NCBI GenBank assembly: GCA_020152595.1
Contig: JAIGNY010004098.1
Location: forward strand, 1-64,000
Source: Chiridota heheva
Lineage: Eukaryota; Echinodermata; Holothuroidea; Apodida; Chiridotidae
Reading direction: 5' to 3'
DNA length: 64,000 bases
Positions within the stretch are counted from its first letter, which is position 1; each line of letters starts with the position of its first letter. This document shows, one piece after another, positions 24,990 to 37,275 of this stretch. The notes beneath the pieces are model-generated. The model was not told the DNA's origin. It did not search any database and was given only the letters and a program-made list of their open reading frames with translations. The translations under genes were made by a program, and so were the position numbers.

Positions 24990-25007
24990 GTACAATACAC
25001 TCGTCTT

Positions 25008-25665
25008 CTGACTCTAAGGCTGTCCTGACTTCTTTATTCAATCATAAATGGGATAACTCCACATCCCATCTCCTCCTCCAAACTCCTTTCGCCCTTCCTC
25101 CGCAGAAAAGTATTTTTTTCTTCTGGATACCCAGCCATGTTGGCATCCCTGGCAATGCTAGGGCTGATGCAGCGTTCTCCTTGCTTGCCTTTGTACAACC
25201 TTTCCAGAGCTTCCCTCACTCCCCTGTACAACCTTCCCAGAGCTTCCCTCGCTACCCTGTACAACCTTCCCAGAGCTTCTTTCGCTCCCCTGTACAACCT
25301 TCCCAGAGCTTCCCTCGCTCCCCTGTACAACCTTCCCAGAGCTTCCCATGCTCCCCACAACTCAATTGCCGAGTTCTTCCTGAAAACCCTCCAGATAAAA
25401 TGATCTCCTTCCTTCATCATGCTTCCCTTTACAACCATATTTAGTCCTGCTCTCCCAACCCCTCTCTCTACTTTTTTTTCTTTCTTTCACCCAAGCACCA
25501 TCTCTCTCAATCCCAGCTTTCTGACTTTTAGTTCTTGTATTTCTCTCAATCTTCCTCTGTTTTCTTTCCTTTCTACCTCCAGAGTGATCTAACCCCTCAG
25601 GCACAATTTGACCCTTGTTGTAGTGGTGCCGTTAAGCCCTCATCAAACAAACAAACAATACACTC
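25008..25665 (+). mobile_element. Non-LTR retrotransposon 3' end with RNase H domain
   Basis: Plus-strand translation from about 25008 gives SDSKAVLTSLFNHKW, and then, in the same frame near 25120-25160, FFFWIPSHVGIPGNARADAA. DSKAVL and WxPSHVGxxGNxxAD are hallmark blocks of the RNase H domain at the C-terminus of ORF2 in I/Jockey/Nimb-type LINEs, which removes the RNA strand after reverse transcription. The RT region is absent, so this copy is 5'-truncated. The coding part is expanded by five copies of a 33-bp repeat (25190-25358). It ends in a pyrimidine-rich 3' UTR (25437 on) with GCACAATTTGACCCTTGTTG and a CAAACAAACAAAC tail. It is a dead copy. Clade assignment beyond RNase H-bearing LINE is uncertain. 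Confidence 0.8.
25190..25358 (+). repeat. 33-bp repeat inside the LINE RNase H region
   Basis: Five tandem copies (spacing 33 at 25204, 25237, 25270, 25303 and 25336) of TTCCCAGAGCTTCCCTCGCT plus CCCCTGTACAACC. The period is a multiple of three, so the reading frame would be preserved. It appears to be a local expansion of retrotransposon coding sequence after the GNARADAA block. Confidence 0.92.
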
Positions 25666-26483
25666 CTAACTTTAAAAATTATTCAGACAACAACAAATAA
25701 CATAATCATGAAATGAAAACCCTTCTCAAAACTGACAAAAGTACTTACGATATACGATTTTGATTTTATTAACGTCTTGAAACTTTAAAGTATTTTCAAA
25801 CTAAGTTACAAATGAAGCGAACATTCTATATTTAAAAAACAAATTCGGAAGAAATGACATTCCTATTACTTCGCAAATTCCTCACTTTAGTGCCTGTATC
25901 ACCCGAGAGCACTGGCACTGCTATTTTGAAAATGTGTGTCAGTAAATGTGCGCAGTGTTTGATTTAATGCTATACGCACGTTGACTCACCATTGCTTTAT
26001 TGTTCAACAACTTTTTAACTTATCAGATACATCCACTGAAGGCGCTGTTTGAAATTAAGTCAGTAGCGAAGGTTCTTATGCAAAACTTTTCACATTTTTC
26101 TTTATTACACTTACACACAAAAAGTAAGTGAACGGCTCAATATAATATCATTGCATATATCTATTTATTTTGTATTACGTAAAAGTGATCCATGACAATA
26201 AAAGGCATTGTCAAAAGTTGACTTGCGGTCATCAGGAAAAGGCATAGTTTTTCTAGCACATAGTCGAAATTCATCTACGCATCTATGATAAGCCATAGCA
26301 GCAGTTTTATCGTTATAAAGTATAGGGCGTTTTCTGACTGTGTATAGCAGCCATGTAGTGGCTATAGCATATACAGTAAGATGTTATCTGACTAAGTTAT
26401 GTGTGGCTTGGAAGGGCCTTTCATGTGAAGGGAGGCTTATACTGTAGAAATACTTTTTAATGAAATTATTTGAAGGTTTTACC
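25666..26483. other. Unique spacer
   Basis: AT-rich unique sequence after the LINE tail. No gene or repeat seen. Confidence 0.5.
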
Positions 26484-26790
26484 ATTTTATGTGCCTATAG
26501 ACCATGGGCCATGCCTTGTTTTTCTCTTGTTTTATGTGCCTATAGGCCATGCCTTGTTTTTCTCTTGTTTTATGTGCCTATAGGCCATGGGCCATGCCTT
26601 GTTTTTCTCTTGTTTTATGTGACTATAGACCATGCCTTGTTTTTCTCTTGCTTTATAGGCCATGGGCCATGCCTTGTTTTTCTCTTGTTTTATGTGCCTA
26701 TAGACCATGCCTTGTTTTTTTCTTGTTTTATGTGCCTATAGACCATGCCTTGTTTTTCTCTTGTTTTATGTGCTTATAGGCCATGCCTTG
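26484..26790. repeat. 38/47-bp minisatellite, about 8 copies
   Basis: Units with TTTTATGTGCCTATAGACCA and GCCTTGTTTTTCTCTTG. Two lengths occur because some copies contain an extra CATGGGC step (CCATGGGCCATGCC versus CCATGCC). Confidence 0.92.
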
Positions 26791-27148
26791 TCTCATTATC
26801 CCCATCAGGGAAGTACTTTGAAATACCTTTAAAATGTTCTTAAAAATGATGGGAATCTTAATCAGGATGTTCCCATTTGCAGAAGATGCACATTTGTTCA
26901 GAAATTGGAGAAATATACGGCACAATGACATGATTTCTGAACTCCTGAAAGAGCCTAAAATTATGTTCATTCAATTAATAAGCGATCACAATCGCTCGTT
27001 CGTTAGATTGCGATGGTCCATTTCCAACAAATTAGCCAATGAAATGACATGATTTGTTTGTATCCTGGTCGCCATTAATAGGTGTAAACATCTCTATGGT
27101 CAACTCCGTGATGGACTCGTGAGCTTATCGCGAAAATTATGACGGAAA
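26791..27148. other. Unique region upstream of candidate exon
   Basis: Contains a short inverted motif GCGATCACAATCGC near 26982-26995 and a second ATTGCGATGG. Otherwise unique. It could hold a 5' UTR or promoter for the following frame, but no core promoter element stands out. Confidence 0.35.
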
Positions 27149-27423
27149 ATGAATAATTTATCATGTACATTTTTCCTTCATGTGAAGGAAAAGCAGTTTT
27201 GTTTACCAAAACAAGCTGGACTTAATTCAGCAAAGATTCCATGTTCAGATCGTGTGAATTTGACTATAATTGCAATGTTGGAAGGCCAACATGGTTTGCA
27301 CACAGAGCGTAACGTTATTAGGCTTATCTCTGGACTGTTACCACTTACAGTAACCAGTGCAGTGGCAGTACTGTGCGATGTATGGAGCAGAGAAAAGGCG
27401 CTTACAATCTCCCAATCAAAAAG
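27149..27423 (+). CDS. Candidate coding exon ending at a splice donor (uncertain)
   Basis: An ATG-started frame of about 91 codons (MNNLSCTFFLHVKEKQF...) runs into AAAAAG followed by GTGAGTAG. That matches the metazoan 5' splice consensus AAG|GTGAGT, with the cut after 27423. The frame would end two codons later without splicing. It contains a hydrophobic stretch (LISGLLPLTVTSAVAVLCDV) that could be a membrane or buried helix. I recognise no domain. A possible acceptor (TTTTTATTTAAG, ending 27740) precedes an open stretch to 27955, but its phase does not fit. It could be a chance frame or a gene fragment. Confidence 0.25.
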
Positions 27424-28137
27424 GTGAGTAGGGGGCCTTGGCCTAATTCTTTTTTCCACATAGTTTCTCTGATGAATATGATCTGTCTGCAATTAATGGT
27501 TTTGATTTGAACCAAATTCTGAAAACAAAATTAATTATTCTATTATTTTGGGGGGTCAAAGCTTATATTCTAATGCATTGCTAGTCTACCAATTGTGTAG
27601 ACCCAATATTAGGCCGAACTAACGTTATTGTAAATATTTTAATGTAGGTGAAACCAATAAGCAATATAGGCTTAGCCTATACGTTTTAGCAGCCCCCTAA
27701 AAATCTGAAAGTAATTTAAATAAAGTTGTTTTTATTTAAGTGTTGCCCTATGAAAGTTTTGGACTTGTCTTCTGTGATAGTAGTCATCAAAACAAAAAAA
27801 GAATACCGTTTGGTTGGAAATTTATTGCCAATGAAATCTTCAGCATGAACTTTACTGAAAAAAATGTTGCGACCAAGAATTTGAGCCATTTGGCAGGCAA
27901 GTGCTCTGAGACTGTAAAACCTGTGCTGATGATTACAAACTTACAAACAAATTGAAGTCAGTGGATTTAAATGGTTATTACAACTAGTTTTTGTTTTATT
28001 TTCCTAACTGCAGAATCCAATGTACTTCTGTAGGTATACCCCTTCCATTGCCTTGAAGGCAGAGTCGTAGTTCATTTTGAGAAGAAAGATGTCCATTTTT
28101 TATAAGTCCTTTATTTCATGAAAGGGGTCTCAAGTCG
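27424..28137. other. Unique region; possible intron or second exon
   Basis: Follows the donor at 27424. An open stretch of about 71 codons at 27741-27955 (SFGLVFCDSSHQNKKRIP...) begins just after an AG and ends at TGA. It is not recognised and is out of phase with the upstream candidate exon. Confidence 0.3.
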
Positions 28138-29750
28138 GAATTTGTCCTTTCTCTGCTGTTGTAGTCGTAGTGATGGAGTTGGAACTTGTCCTTTCTCTGC
28201 AGGCATAGTTATAGTCGTGTAGTGATGGAGTTGGAACTTGTCCTTTCTCTGCAGGCATAGTTATAGTCGTGTAGTGATGGAGTTGGAACTTGTCTTTTCT
28301 CTGCAGGCATAGTTATAGTCGTGTAGTGATGGAGTTGGAACTTGTCCTTTCTCTGCAGGCATAGTTATAGTCGTGTAGTGATGGAGTTGGAACTTGTCCT
28401 TTCTCTGCAGGCATAGTTATAGTCGTGTAGTGATGGAGTTGGAACTTGTCCTTTCTCTGCAGGCATAGTTATAGTCGTGTAGTGATGGAGTTGGAACTTG
28501 TCCTTTCTCTGCAGGCATAGTTATAGTCGTGTAGTGATGGAGTTGGAACTTGTCCTTTCTCTGCAGGCATAGTTATAGTCGTGTAGTGATGGAGTTGGAA
28601 CTTGTCCTTTCTCTGCAGGCATAGTTATAGTCGTGTAGTGATGGAGTTGGAACTTGTCCTTTCTCTGCAGGCATAGTTATAGTCGTGTAGTGATGGAGTT
28701 GGAACTTGTCCTTTCTCTGCAGGCATAGTTATAGTCGTGTAGTGATGGAGTTGGAACTTGTCCTTTCTCTGCAGGCATAGTTATAGTCGTGTAGTGATGG
28801 AGTTGGAACTTGTCCTTTCTCTGCAGGCATAGTTATAGTCGTGTAGTGATGGAGTTGGAACTTGTCCTTTCTCTGCAGGCATAGTTATAGTCGTGTAGTG
28901 ATGGAGTTGGAACTTGTCCTTTCTCTGCAGGCATAGTTATAGTCGTGTAGTGATGGAGTTGGAACTTGTCCTTTCTCTGCAGGCATAGTTATAGTCGTGT
29001 AGTGATGGAGTTGGAACTTGTCCTTTCTCTGCAGGCATAGTTATAGTCGTGTAGTGATGGAGTTGGAACTTGTCCTTTCTCTGCAGGCATAGTTATAGTC
29101 GTGTAGTGATGGAGTTGGAACTTGTCCTTTCTCTGCAGGCATAGTTATAGTCGTGTAGTGATGGAGTTGGAACTTGTCCTTTCTCTGCAGGCATAGTTAT
29201 AGTCGTGTAGTGATGGAGTTGGAACTTGTCCTTTCTCTGCAGGCATAGTTATAGTCGTGTAGTGATGGAGTTATAACTTGTCCTTTCTCTGCAGGCATAG
29301 TTATAGTCGTGTAGTGATGGAGTTATAACTTGTCCTTTCTCTGCAGGCATAGTTATAGTCGTGTAGTGATGGAGTTGGAACTTGTCTTTTCTCTGCAGGC
29401 ATAGTTATAGTCGTGTAGTGATGGAGTTGGAACTTGTCCTTTCTCTGCAGGCATAGTTATAGTCGTGTAGTGATGGAGTTGGAACTTGTCCTATCTCTGC
29501 AGGCATAGTTATAGTCGTGTAGTGATGGAGTTGGAACTTGTCCTTTCTCTGCAGGCATAGTTATAGTCGTGTAGTGATGGAGTTGGAACTTGTCCTTTCT
29601 CTGCAGGCATAGTTATAGTCGTGTAGTGATGGAGTTGGAACTTGTCCTTTCTCTGCAGGCATAGTTATAGTCGTGTAGTGATGGAGTTGGAACTTGTCCT
29701 TTCTCTGCAGGCATAGTTATAGTCGTGTAGTGATGGAGTTGGAACTTGTC
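28138..29750. repeat. Highly homogeneous 52-bp minisatellite
   Basis: About 31 nearly identical copies of a 52-bp unit: TCCTTTCTCTGCAGGCATAG, TTATAGTCGTGTAGTGATGG, AGTTGGAACTTG. Only a handful of point variants are seen (TTATAACTTG in two adjacent copies near 29272-29330, CTTTTCTCT in two copies, CCTATCTCT in one). Each unit carries a polypyrimidine-CAG string that reads like a 3' splice acceptor on the plus strand. The low divergence suggests very recent amplification. Confidence 0.97.
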
Positions 29751-30508
29751 TGTAGTCATAGTGCGCAAAAACCATGTAACATGAAGATTATTATCTTGTG
29801 ACTGTGCAGGAGTAGCAGATTTTTTGAACAATGTCTTGGATTCTGCATTTAAGCCTATTTTCTTGTGAATTTCAGTGGGAATGTAAAGTGCCCTGAGATT
29901 ATTCATTTTCATTTGATTTAAAACTGCAATTGTTTTGTATTCTAATTGAATTTTTCATTGCCATTTACTAATCTAAATTAAATTAATAGTTTTTGATTTC
30001 CATTACCTCGGTGAAATTCAAGTTTTATATCTTGTACTGAGCAAAATTGTGTACCTGATGGCTAGAAATTCTCAGCAAATCTTTATTTATAGATGAAGAG
30101 GATACTGTTCTGTTTTAAATGATTCCCAGTGTAAAAATGTGTAGGCCCATTACATGAGAAATTGTTTGTCGAGTCCACCATCACACCACACTAGTTAGGA
30201 CCAGACATTTTTACTCTTACAGCTTCAAGTTTAATTAAAGCTGGAATTATCGCAGTACTGTTAAACCACAATGGTAAACTCCTGGTAAAGCGGTATAACT
30301 TTCTAGGATTTTTCCCAATACATATTACACAATTAAAATGTATTTGTTTCTTGTTTGTCAATTTTAATTGTGTGATATGTACTGTACTATATTCATTATA
30401 AAACATGTATTCTTTATTATTCTATAATATTCCAGTAATGTATATATAATTTAAAAGAATTTCTTTAAAACAAATTAAAAATAATAATAATTATTTGTTT
30501 TTTAATTA
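29751..30508. other. Unique spacer
   Basis: AT-rich sequence between two arrays. Frames crossing 29613-29912 on the minus strand are partly repeat-derived. No gene recognised. Confidence 0.5.
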
Positions 30509-33500
30509 GAATAAACAAAGGCATACAGGGGCAATAACAGCTCTGAATAAACCAAGGCATACAAGGGCAATAATAGCTCTGAATAAACCAAGGCATACAA
30601 AGGCAGTAACAGCTGTGAATAAACCAAGGCATACAAAGGCAGTAACAGCTGTGAATAAACCAAGGCATACAGGGGCAATAATAGCTCTGAATAAACCAAG
30701 GCATACAAAGGCAGTAACAGCTCTGAATAAACCAAGGCATACAAAGGCAGTAACAGCTGTGAATAAACCAAGGCATACAAAGGCAGTAACAGCTGTGAAT
30801 AAACCAAGGCATACAGGGGCAATAACAGCTCTGAATAAACCAAGGCATACAAGGGCAATAACAGCTCTGAATAAACCAAGGCATACAAAGGCAGTAACAG
30901 CTCTGAATAAACCAAGGCATACAAGGGGCAATAACAGCTCTGAATAAACCAAGGCATACAGGGGCAATAACAGCTCTGAATAAACCAAGGCATACAAAGG
31001 CAGTAACAGCTGTGAATAAACCAAGGCATACAGGGGCAATAATAGCTCTGAATAAACCAAGGCATACAAAGGCAGTAACAGCTGTGAATAAACCAAGGCA
31101 TACAAGGGCAATAACAGCTGTGAATAAACCAAGGCATACAGGGGCAATAACAGCTCTGAATAAACCAAGGCATACAAAGGCAGTAACAGCTCTGAATAAA
31201 CCAAGGCATACAGGGGCAATAATAGCTCTGAATAAATCAAGGCATACAAAGGCAATAACAGCTCTGAATAAACCAAGGCATACAGGGGCAATAATAGCTC
31301 TGAATAAACCAAGGCATACAGGAGCAATAATAGCTCTGAATAAACCAAGGCACACAAAGGCAATAACAGCTTTGAATAAACCAAGGCATACAAAGGCAAT
31401 AACAGCTCTGAATAAACCAAGGCATACAGGGGCAATAACAGCTCTGAATAAACCAAGGCATACAAAGGCAGTAACAGCTCTGAATAAACCAAGGCATACA
31501 GGGGCAATAATAGCTCTGAATAAACCAAGGCAAGGGGCAATAACAAGGAATAAACCAAGGCATAAGGGCAGTAACAGCTTGAATAAACCAAGGCATACAG
31601 GGCAGTAACAGCTCTGAATAAACCAAGGCATACAAAGGCAATAACAGCTCTGAATAAACCAAGGCATACAGGGGCAATAATAGCTCTGAATAAACCAAGG
31701 CATACAGGGGCAATAACAGCTTTGAATAAACCAAGGCATACAGGGGCAATAACAGCTCTGAATAAACCAAGGCATACAAAGGCAATAACAGCTGTGAATA
31801 AACCAAGGCATACAGGGGCAATAATAGCTCTGAATAAACCAAGGCATACAAAGGCAGTAACAGCTCTGAATAAACCAAGGCATACAAAGGCAGTAACAGC
31901 TCTGAATAAACCAAGGCATACAAAGGCAGTAACAGCTCTGAATAAACCAAGGCATACAGGGGCAATAACAGCTGTGAATAAACCAAGGCATACAAGGGCA
32001 ATAACAGCTCTGAATAAACCAAGGCATACAGGAGCAATAATAGCTCTGAATAAACCAAGGCATACAAGGGCAATAACAGCTCTGAATAAACCAAGGCATA
32101 CAGGGGCAATAATAGCTCTGAATAAACCAAGGCATACAAAGGCAGTAACAGCTTTGAATAAACCAAGGCATACAAGGGCAATAACAGCTCTGAATAAACC
32201 AAGGCATACAGGAGCAATAATAGCTCTGAATAAACCAAGGCACACAAAGGCAATAACAGCTTTGAATAAACCAAGGCATACAAAGGCAATAACAGCTCTG
32301 AATAAACCAAGGCATACAAGGGCAGTAACAGCTCTGAATAAACCAAGTCATACAGGGGCAATAACAGCTTTGAATAAACCAAGGCATACAAGGGCAATAA
32401 CAGCTCTGAATAAACCAAGGCATACAGGGGCAATAATAGCTCTGAATAAACCAAGGCATACAGGGGCAATAACAGCTCTGAATAAACCAAGGCATACAGG
32501 GGCAATAATAGCTCTGAATAAACCAAGGCATACAGGGGCAATAACAGCTCTGAATAAATCAAGGCATACAGGGGCAATAATAGCTCTGAATAAACCAAGG
32601 CATACAGGGGCAATAATAGCTCTGAATAAACCAAGGCAAGGCAAACAAGGGCAGTAACAGCTCTGAATAAACCAAGGCATACAAAGGCAGTAACAGCTGT
32701 GAATAAATCAAGGCATACAGGGGCAATAGCAGCTCTGAATAAACCAAGGCATACAGGGGCAATAATAGCTCTGAATAAACCAAGGCAAGGCATACAAAGG
32801 CAGTAACAGCTCTGAATAAACCAAGGCATACAAAGGCAGTAACAGCTGTGAATAAATCAAGGCATACAGGGGCAATAACAGCTCTGAATAAACCAAGGCA
32901 TACAGGGGCAATAATAGCTCTGAATAAACCAAGGCATACAAAGGCAGTAACAGCTGTGAATAAACCAAGGCATACAGGGGCAATAACAGCTCTGAATAAA
33001 CCAAGGCATACAGGGGCAATAACAGCTCTGAATAAACCAAGGCATACAAAGGCAATAACAGCTCTGAATAAACCAAGGCATACAGGGGCAATAATAGCTC
33101 TGAATAAACCAAGGCATACAAAGGCAATAACAGCTCTGAATAAACCAAGGCATACAGGGGCAATAACAGCTTTGAATAAACCAAGGCATACAAAGGCAGT
33201 AACAGCTGTGAATACACCAAGGCATACAGGGGCAATAACAGCTGTGAATAAACCAAGGCATACAGGGGCAATAACAGCTCTGAATAAACCAAGGCATACA
33301 GGGGCAATAATAGCTCTGAATAAACCAAGGCATACAGGGGCAATAATAGCTCTGAATAAACCAAGGCATACAAAGGCAATAACAGCTCTGAATAAACCAA
33401 GGCATACAAAGGCAATAACAGCTCTGAATAAACCAAGGCATACAGGGGCAATAACAGCTCTGAATAAACCAAGGCATACAGGGGCAATAACAGCTTTGAA

Positions 33501-36500
33501 TAAACCAAGGCATACAAAGGCAGTAACAGCTGTGAATACACCAAGGCATACAGGGGCAATAACAGCTGTGAATAAACCAAGGCATACAGGGGCAATAACA
33601 GCTCTGAATAAACCAAGGCATACAGGGGCAATAATAGCTCTGAATAAACCAAGGCATACAGGCAGTAACAGCTGTGAATACACCAAGGCATACAGGGGCA
33701 ATAACAGCTCTGAATAAACCAAGGCATACAGGGGCAATAACAGCTCTGAATAAACCAAGGCATACAGGGGCAATAATAGCTCTGAATAAACCAAGGCATA
33801 CAGGGGCAATAACAGCTCTAAATAAACCAAGGCATACAGGGGCAATAACAGCTCTGAATAAACCAAGGCATACAGGGGCAATAACAGCTCTGAATAAACC
33901 AAGGCATACAAAGGCAATAACAGCTGTGAATAAACCAAGGCATACAGGAGCAATAACAGCTCTGAATAAACCAAGGCATACAGGAGCAATAACAGCTCTG
34001 AATAAACCAAGGCATACAAGGGCAATAACAGCTCTGAATAAACCAAGGCATACAAAGGCAATAACAGCTCTGAATAAACCAAGGCATACAAAGGCAATAA
34101 CAGCTCTGAATAAACCAAGGCATACAGGGGCAATAATAGCTCTGAATAAACCAAGGCATACAAGGGCAATAACAGCTGTGAATAAACCAAGGCATACAAA
34201 GGCAATAATAGCTCTGAATAAACCAAGGCATACAGGGGCAATAACAGCTGTGAATAAATCAAGGCACACAGGGGCAGTAACAGCTCTGAATAAACCAAGG
34301 CATACAAGGGCAATAACAGCTCTGAATAAACCAAGGCATACAAGGGCAATAACAGCTCTGAATAAACCAAGGCATACAAAGGCAATAATAGCTCTGAATA
34401 AACCAAGGCATACAGGGGCAATAACAGCTGTGAATAAACCAAGGCATACAAAGGCAATAACAGCTCTGAATAAACCAAGGCATACAAAGGCAGTAACAGC
34501 TCTGAATAAACCAAGGCATACAGGGGCAATAACAGCTGTGAATAAACCAAGGCATACAAAGGCAATAACAGCTCTGAATAAACCAAGGCATACAAAGGGG
34601 CAGTAACAGCTCTGAATAAACCAAGGCATACAGGGGCAATAACAGCTCTGAATAAACCAAGGCATACAGGGGCAATAACAGCTCTGAATAAACCAAGGCA
34701 TACAGGGGCAATAACAGCTCTGAATAAACCAAGGCATACAGGGGCAATAACAGCTCTGAATAAACCAAGGCATACAAAGGCAGTAACAGCTCTGAATAAA
34801 CCAAGGCATACAGGGGCAATAACAGCTGTGAATAAACCAAGGCATACAAAGGCAATAATAGCTCTGAATAAACCAAGGCATACAAAGGCAGTAACAGCTC
34901 TGAATAAACCAAGGCATACAGGGGCAATAACAGCTCTGAATAAACCAAGGCATACAAAGGCAGTAACAGCTCTGAATAAACCAAGGCATACAGGGGCAAT
35001 AACAGCTGTGAATAAACCAAGGCATACAAAGGCAGTAACAGCTCTGAATAAACCAAGGCATACAAAGGCAGTAACAGCTCTGAATAAACCAAGGCATACA
35101 AAGGCAATAACAGCTGTGAATAAACCAAGGCATACAAAGGCAGTAACAGCTCTGAATAAACCAAGGCATACAAAGGCAGTAACAGCTGTGAATAAACCAA
35201 GGCATACAAAGGCAATAACAGCTCTGAATAAACCAAGGCATACAAAGGCAGTAACAGCTCTGAATAAACCAAGGCATACAAAGGCAGTAACAGCTCTGAA
35301 TAAACCAAGGCATACAGGGGCAATAACAGCTGTGAATAAACCAAGGCATACAGGGGCAGTAACAGCTGTGAATAAACCAAGGCATACAAAGGCAATAACA
35401 GCTCTGAATAAACCAAGGCATACAGGGGCAGTAACAGCTGTGAATAAACCAAGGCATACAAAGGCAATAACAGCTCTGAATAAACCAAGGCATACAAAGG
35501 CAGTAACAGCTCTGAATAAACCAAGGCATACAAAGGCAGTAACAGCTCTGAATAAACCAAGGCATACAAAGGCAGTAACAGCTCTGAATAAACCAAGGCA
35601 TACAAAGGCAGTAACAGCTGTGAATAAACCAAGGCATACAAAGGCAATAACAGCTCTGAATAAACCAAGGCATACAGGGGCAATAACAGCTCTGAATAAA
35701 CCAAGGCATACAAAGGCAGTAACAGCTCTGAATAAACCAAGGCATACAGGGGCAATAATAGCTCTGAATAAACCAAGGCACAAGGCAGTAACAGCTCTGA
35801 ATAAACCAAGGCATACAGGGGCAATAACAGCTGTGAATAAACCAAGGCATACAGGGGCAATAACAGCTGTGAACAAACCAAGGCATACAGGGGCAATAAC
35901 AGCTGTGAATAAACCAAGGCATACAGGGGCAATAATAGCTCTGAATAAACCAAGGCATACAAAGGCAATAAGAGCTCTGAATAAACCAAGGCATACAAAG
36001 GCAATAAGAGCTTTGAATAAACCAAGGCATACAAAGGCAGTAACAGCTGTGAATACACCAAGGCATACAGGGGCAATAACAGCTGTGAATAAACCAAGGC
36101 ATACAGGGGCAATAACAGCTGTGAACAAACCAAGGCATACAGGGGCAATAACAGCTGTGAATAAACCAAGGCATACAGGGGCAATAACAGCTCTAAATAA
36201 ACCAAGGCATACAAAGGCAGTAACAACTCTGAATAAACCAAGGCATACAGGGGCAATAACAGCTCTAAATAAACCAAGGCATACAGGAGCAATAACAGCT
36301 CTGAATAAACCAAGGCATACAGGGGCAATAACAGCTGTGAATAAACCAAGGCATACAAAGGCAGTAACAGCTCTGAATAAACCAAGGCATACAGGGGCAA
36401 TAACAGCTGTGAATAAACCAAGGCATACAAAGGCAATAACAACTCTAAATAAACCAAGGCACACAGGGGCAATAATAGCTCTGAATAAACCAAGGCATAC

Positions 36501-37025
36501 AAAGGCAGTAACAGCTCTGAATAAACCAAGGCATACAAAGGCAATAACAGCTCTGAATAAACCAAGGCATACAGGGGCAATAACAGCTGTGAATAAACCA
36601 AGGCATACAGGGGCAATAACAGCTCTGAATAAACCAAGGCATACAGGGGCAATAATAGCTCTGAATAAATCAAGGCATACAGGAGCAATAACAGCTCTGA
36701 ATAAACCAAGGCATACAGGGGCAATAACAGCTCTGAATAAACCAAGGCATACAAAGGCAATAACAGCTCTGAATAAACCAAGGCATACAAAGGCAATAAC
36801 AGCTGTGAATAAACCAAGGCATACAGGAGCAATAACAGCTCTGAATAAACCAAGGCATACAGGAGCAATAACAGCTCTGAATAAACCAAGGCATACAAGG
36901 GCAATAACAGCTCTGAATAAACCAAGGCATACAGGGGCAATAATAGCTCTGAATAAACCAAGGCATACAAAGGCAATAATAGCTCTGAATAAACCAAGGC
37001 ATACAGGGGCAATAACAACTCTGAA
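30509..37025. repeat. 6.5-kb array of a 36-bp unit (about 180 copies)
   Basis: The unit is AATAAACCAAGGCATACAAA plus GGCAGTAACAGCTCTG. Polymorphic sites: CAAAGGC, CAGGGGC, CAAGGGC or CAGGAGC; CAGTAAC, CAATAAC or CAATAAT; GCTCTG, GCTGTG or GCTTTG. The variants mark internal duplications. AATACACC recurs 324 bp (9 units) apart at 33211 and 33535, AACAAACC recurs 252 bp (7 units) apart at 35872 and 36124, and a CACACAAAGG unit recurs 900 bp (25 units) apart at 31351 and 32251. Short deletions shift the phase near 31530-31610, 32635 and 33660. The minus strand of the unit has no stop in any frame, which explains very long minus-strand frames (up to 1494 codons); the plus strand has one open frame (NKPRHTKAVTAL). 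Confidence 0.97.
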
Positions 37026-37275
37026 TTTTTTTTCATGTTTCATCGCATATGAAAATATCTAAATAGAATGTAATTTGTAGAACAAGTATAGCTCCATATA
37101 AGAAGTTGTCCGCACAGAGTTTAACTAAAAGCAAACAACTTTTTTTTCTTCTTTTAGGTGACGGGTTTGGACTTTCTTAAAAGAAAAAAAGATAGTTTAT
37201 ATTTTAAGTATTTAAATATTTCAATCATATTTTGATACTCTCTCATATCTCTTTTTCAATTCATTGTTTTTTCAG
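37026..37275. other. Possible intron end
   Basis: AT- and pyrimidine-rich sequence ending in ATTGTTTTTTCAG (AG at 37274-37275), a good 3' splice acceptor. No coding frame. Confidence 0.4.

Noticed and set aside
25034..25604. Minus-strand frames rich in Gly/Ser/Arg across the RNase H region
   Set aside because: They are antisense shadows of the plus-strand LINE and its 33-bp repeat.
30509..37025. Centromeric or telomeric satellite
   Set aside because: Many different small arrays share the window and are separated by ordinary sequence; no single satellite family dominates and no telomere repeat is present.
30465..37062. Very long open reading frames (up to 1494 codons minus, 744 codons plus)
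   Set aside because: They coincide exactly with the 36-bp array; the unit lacks stops, its length is a multiple of 3, and several frames are open at once. No domain, start context or splice logic supports a gene.
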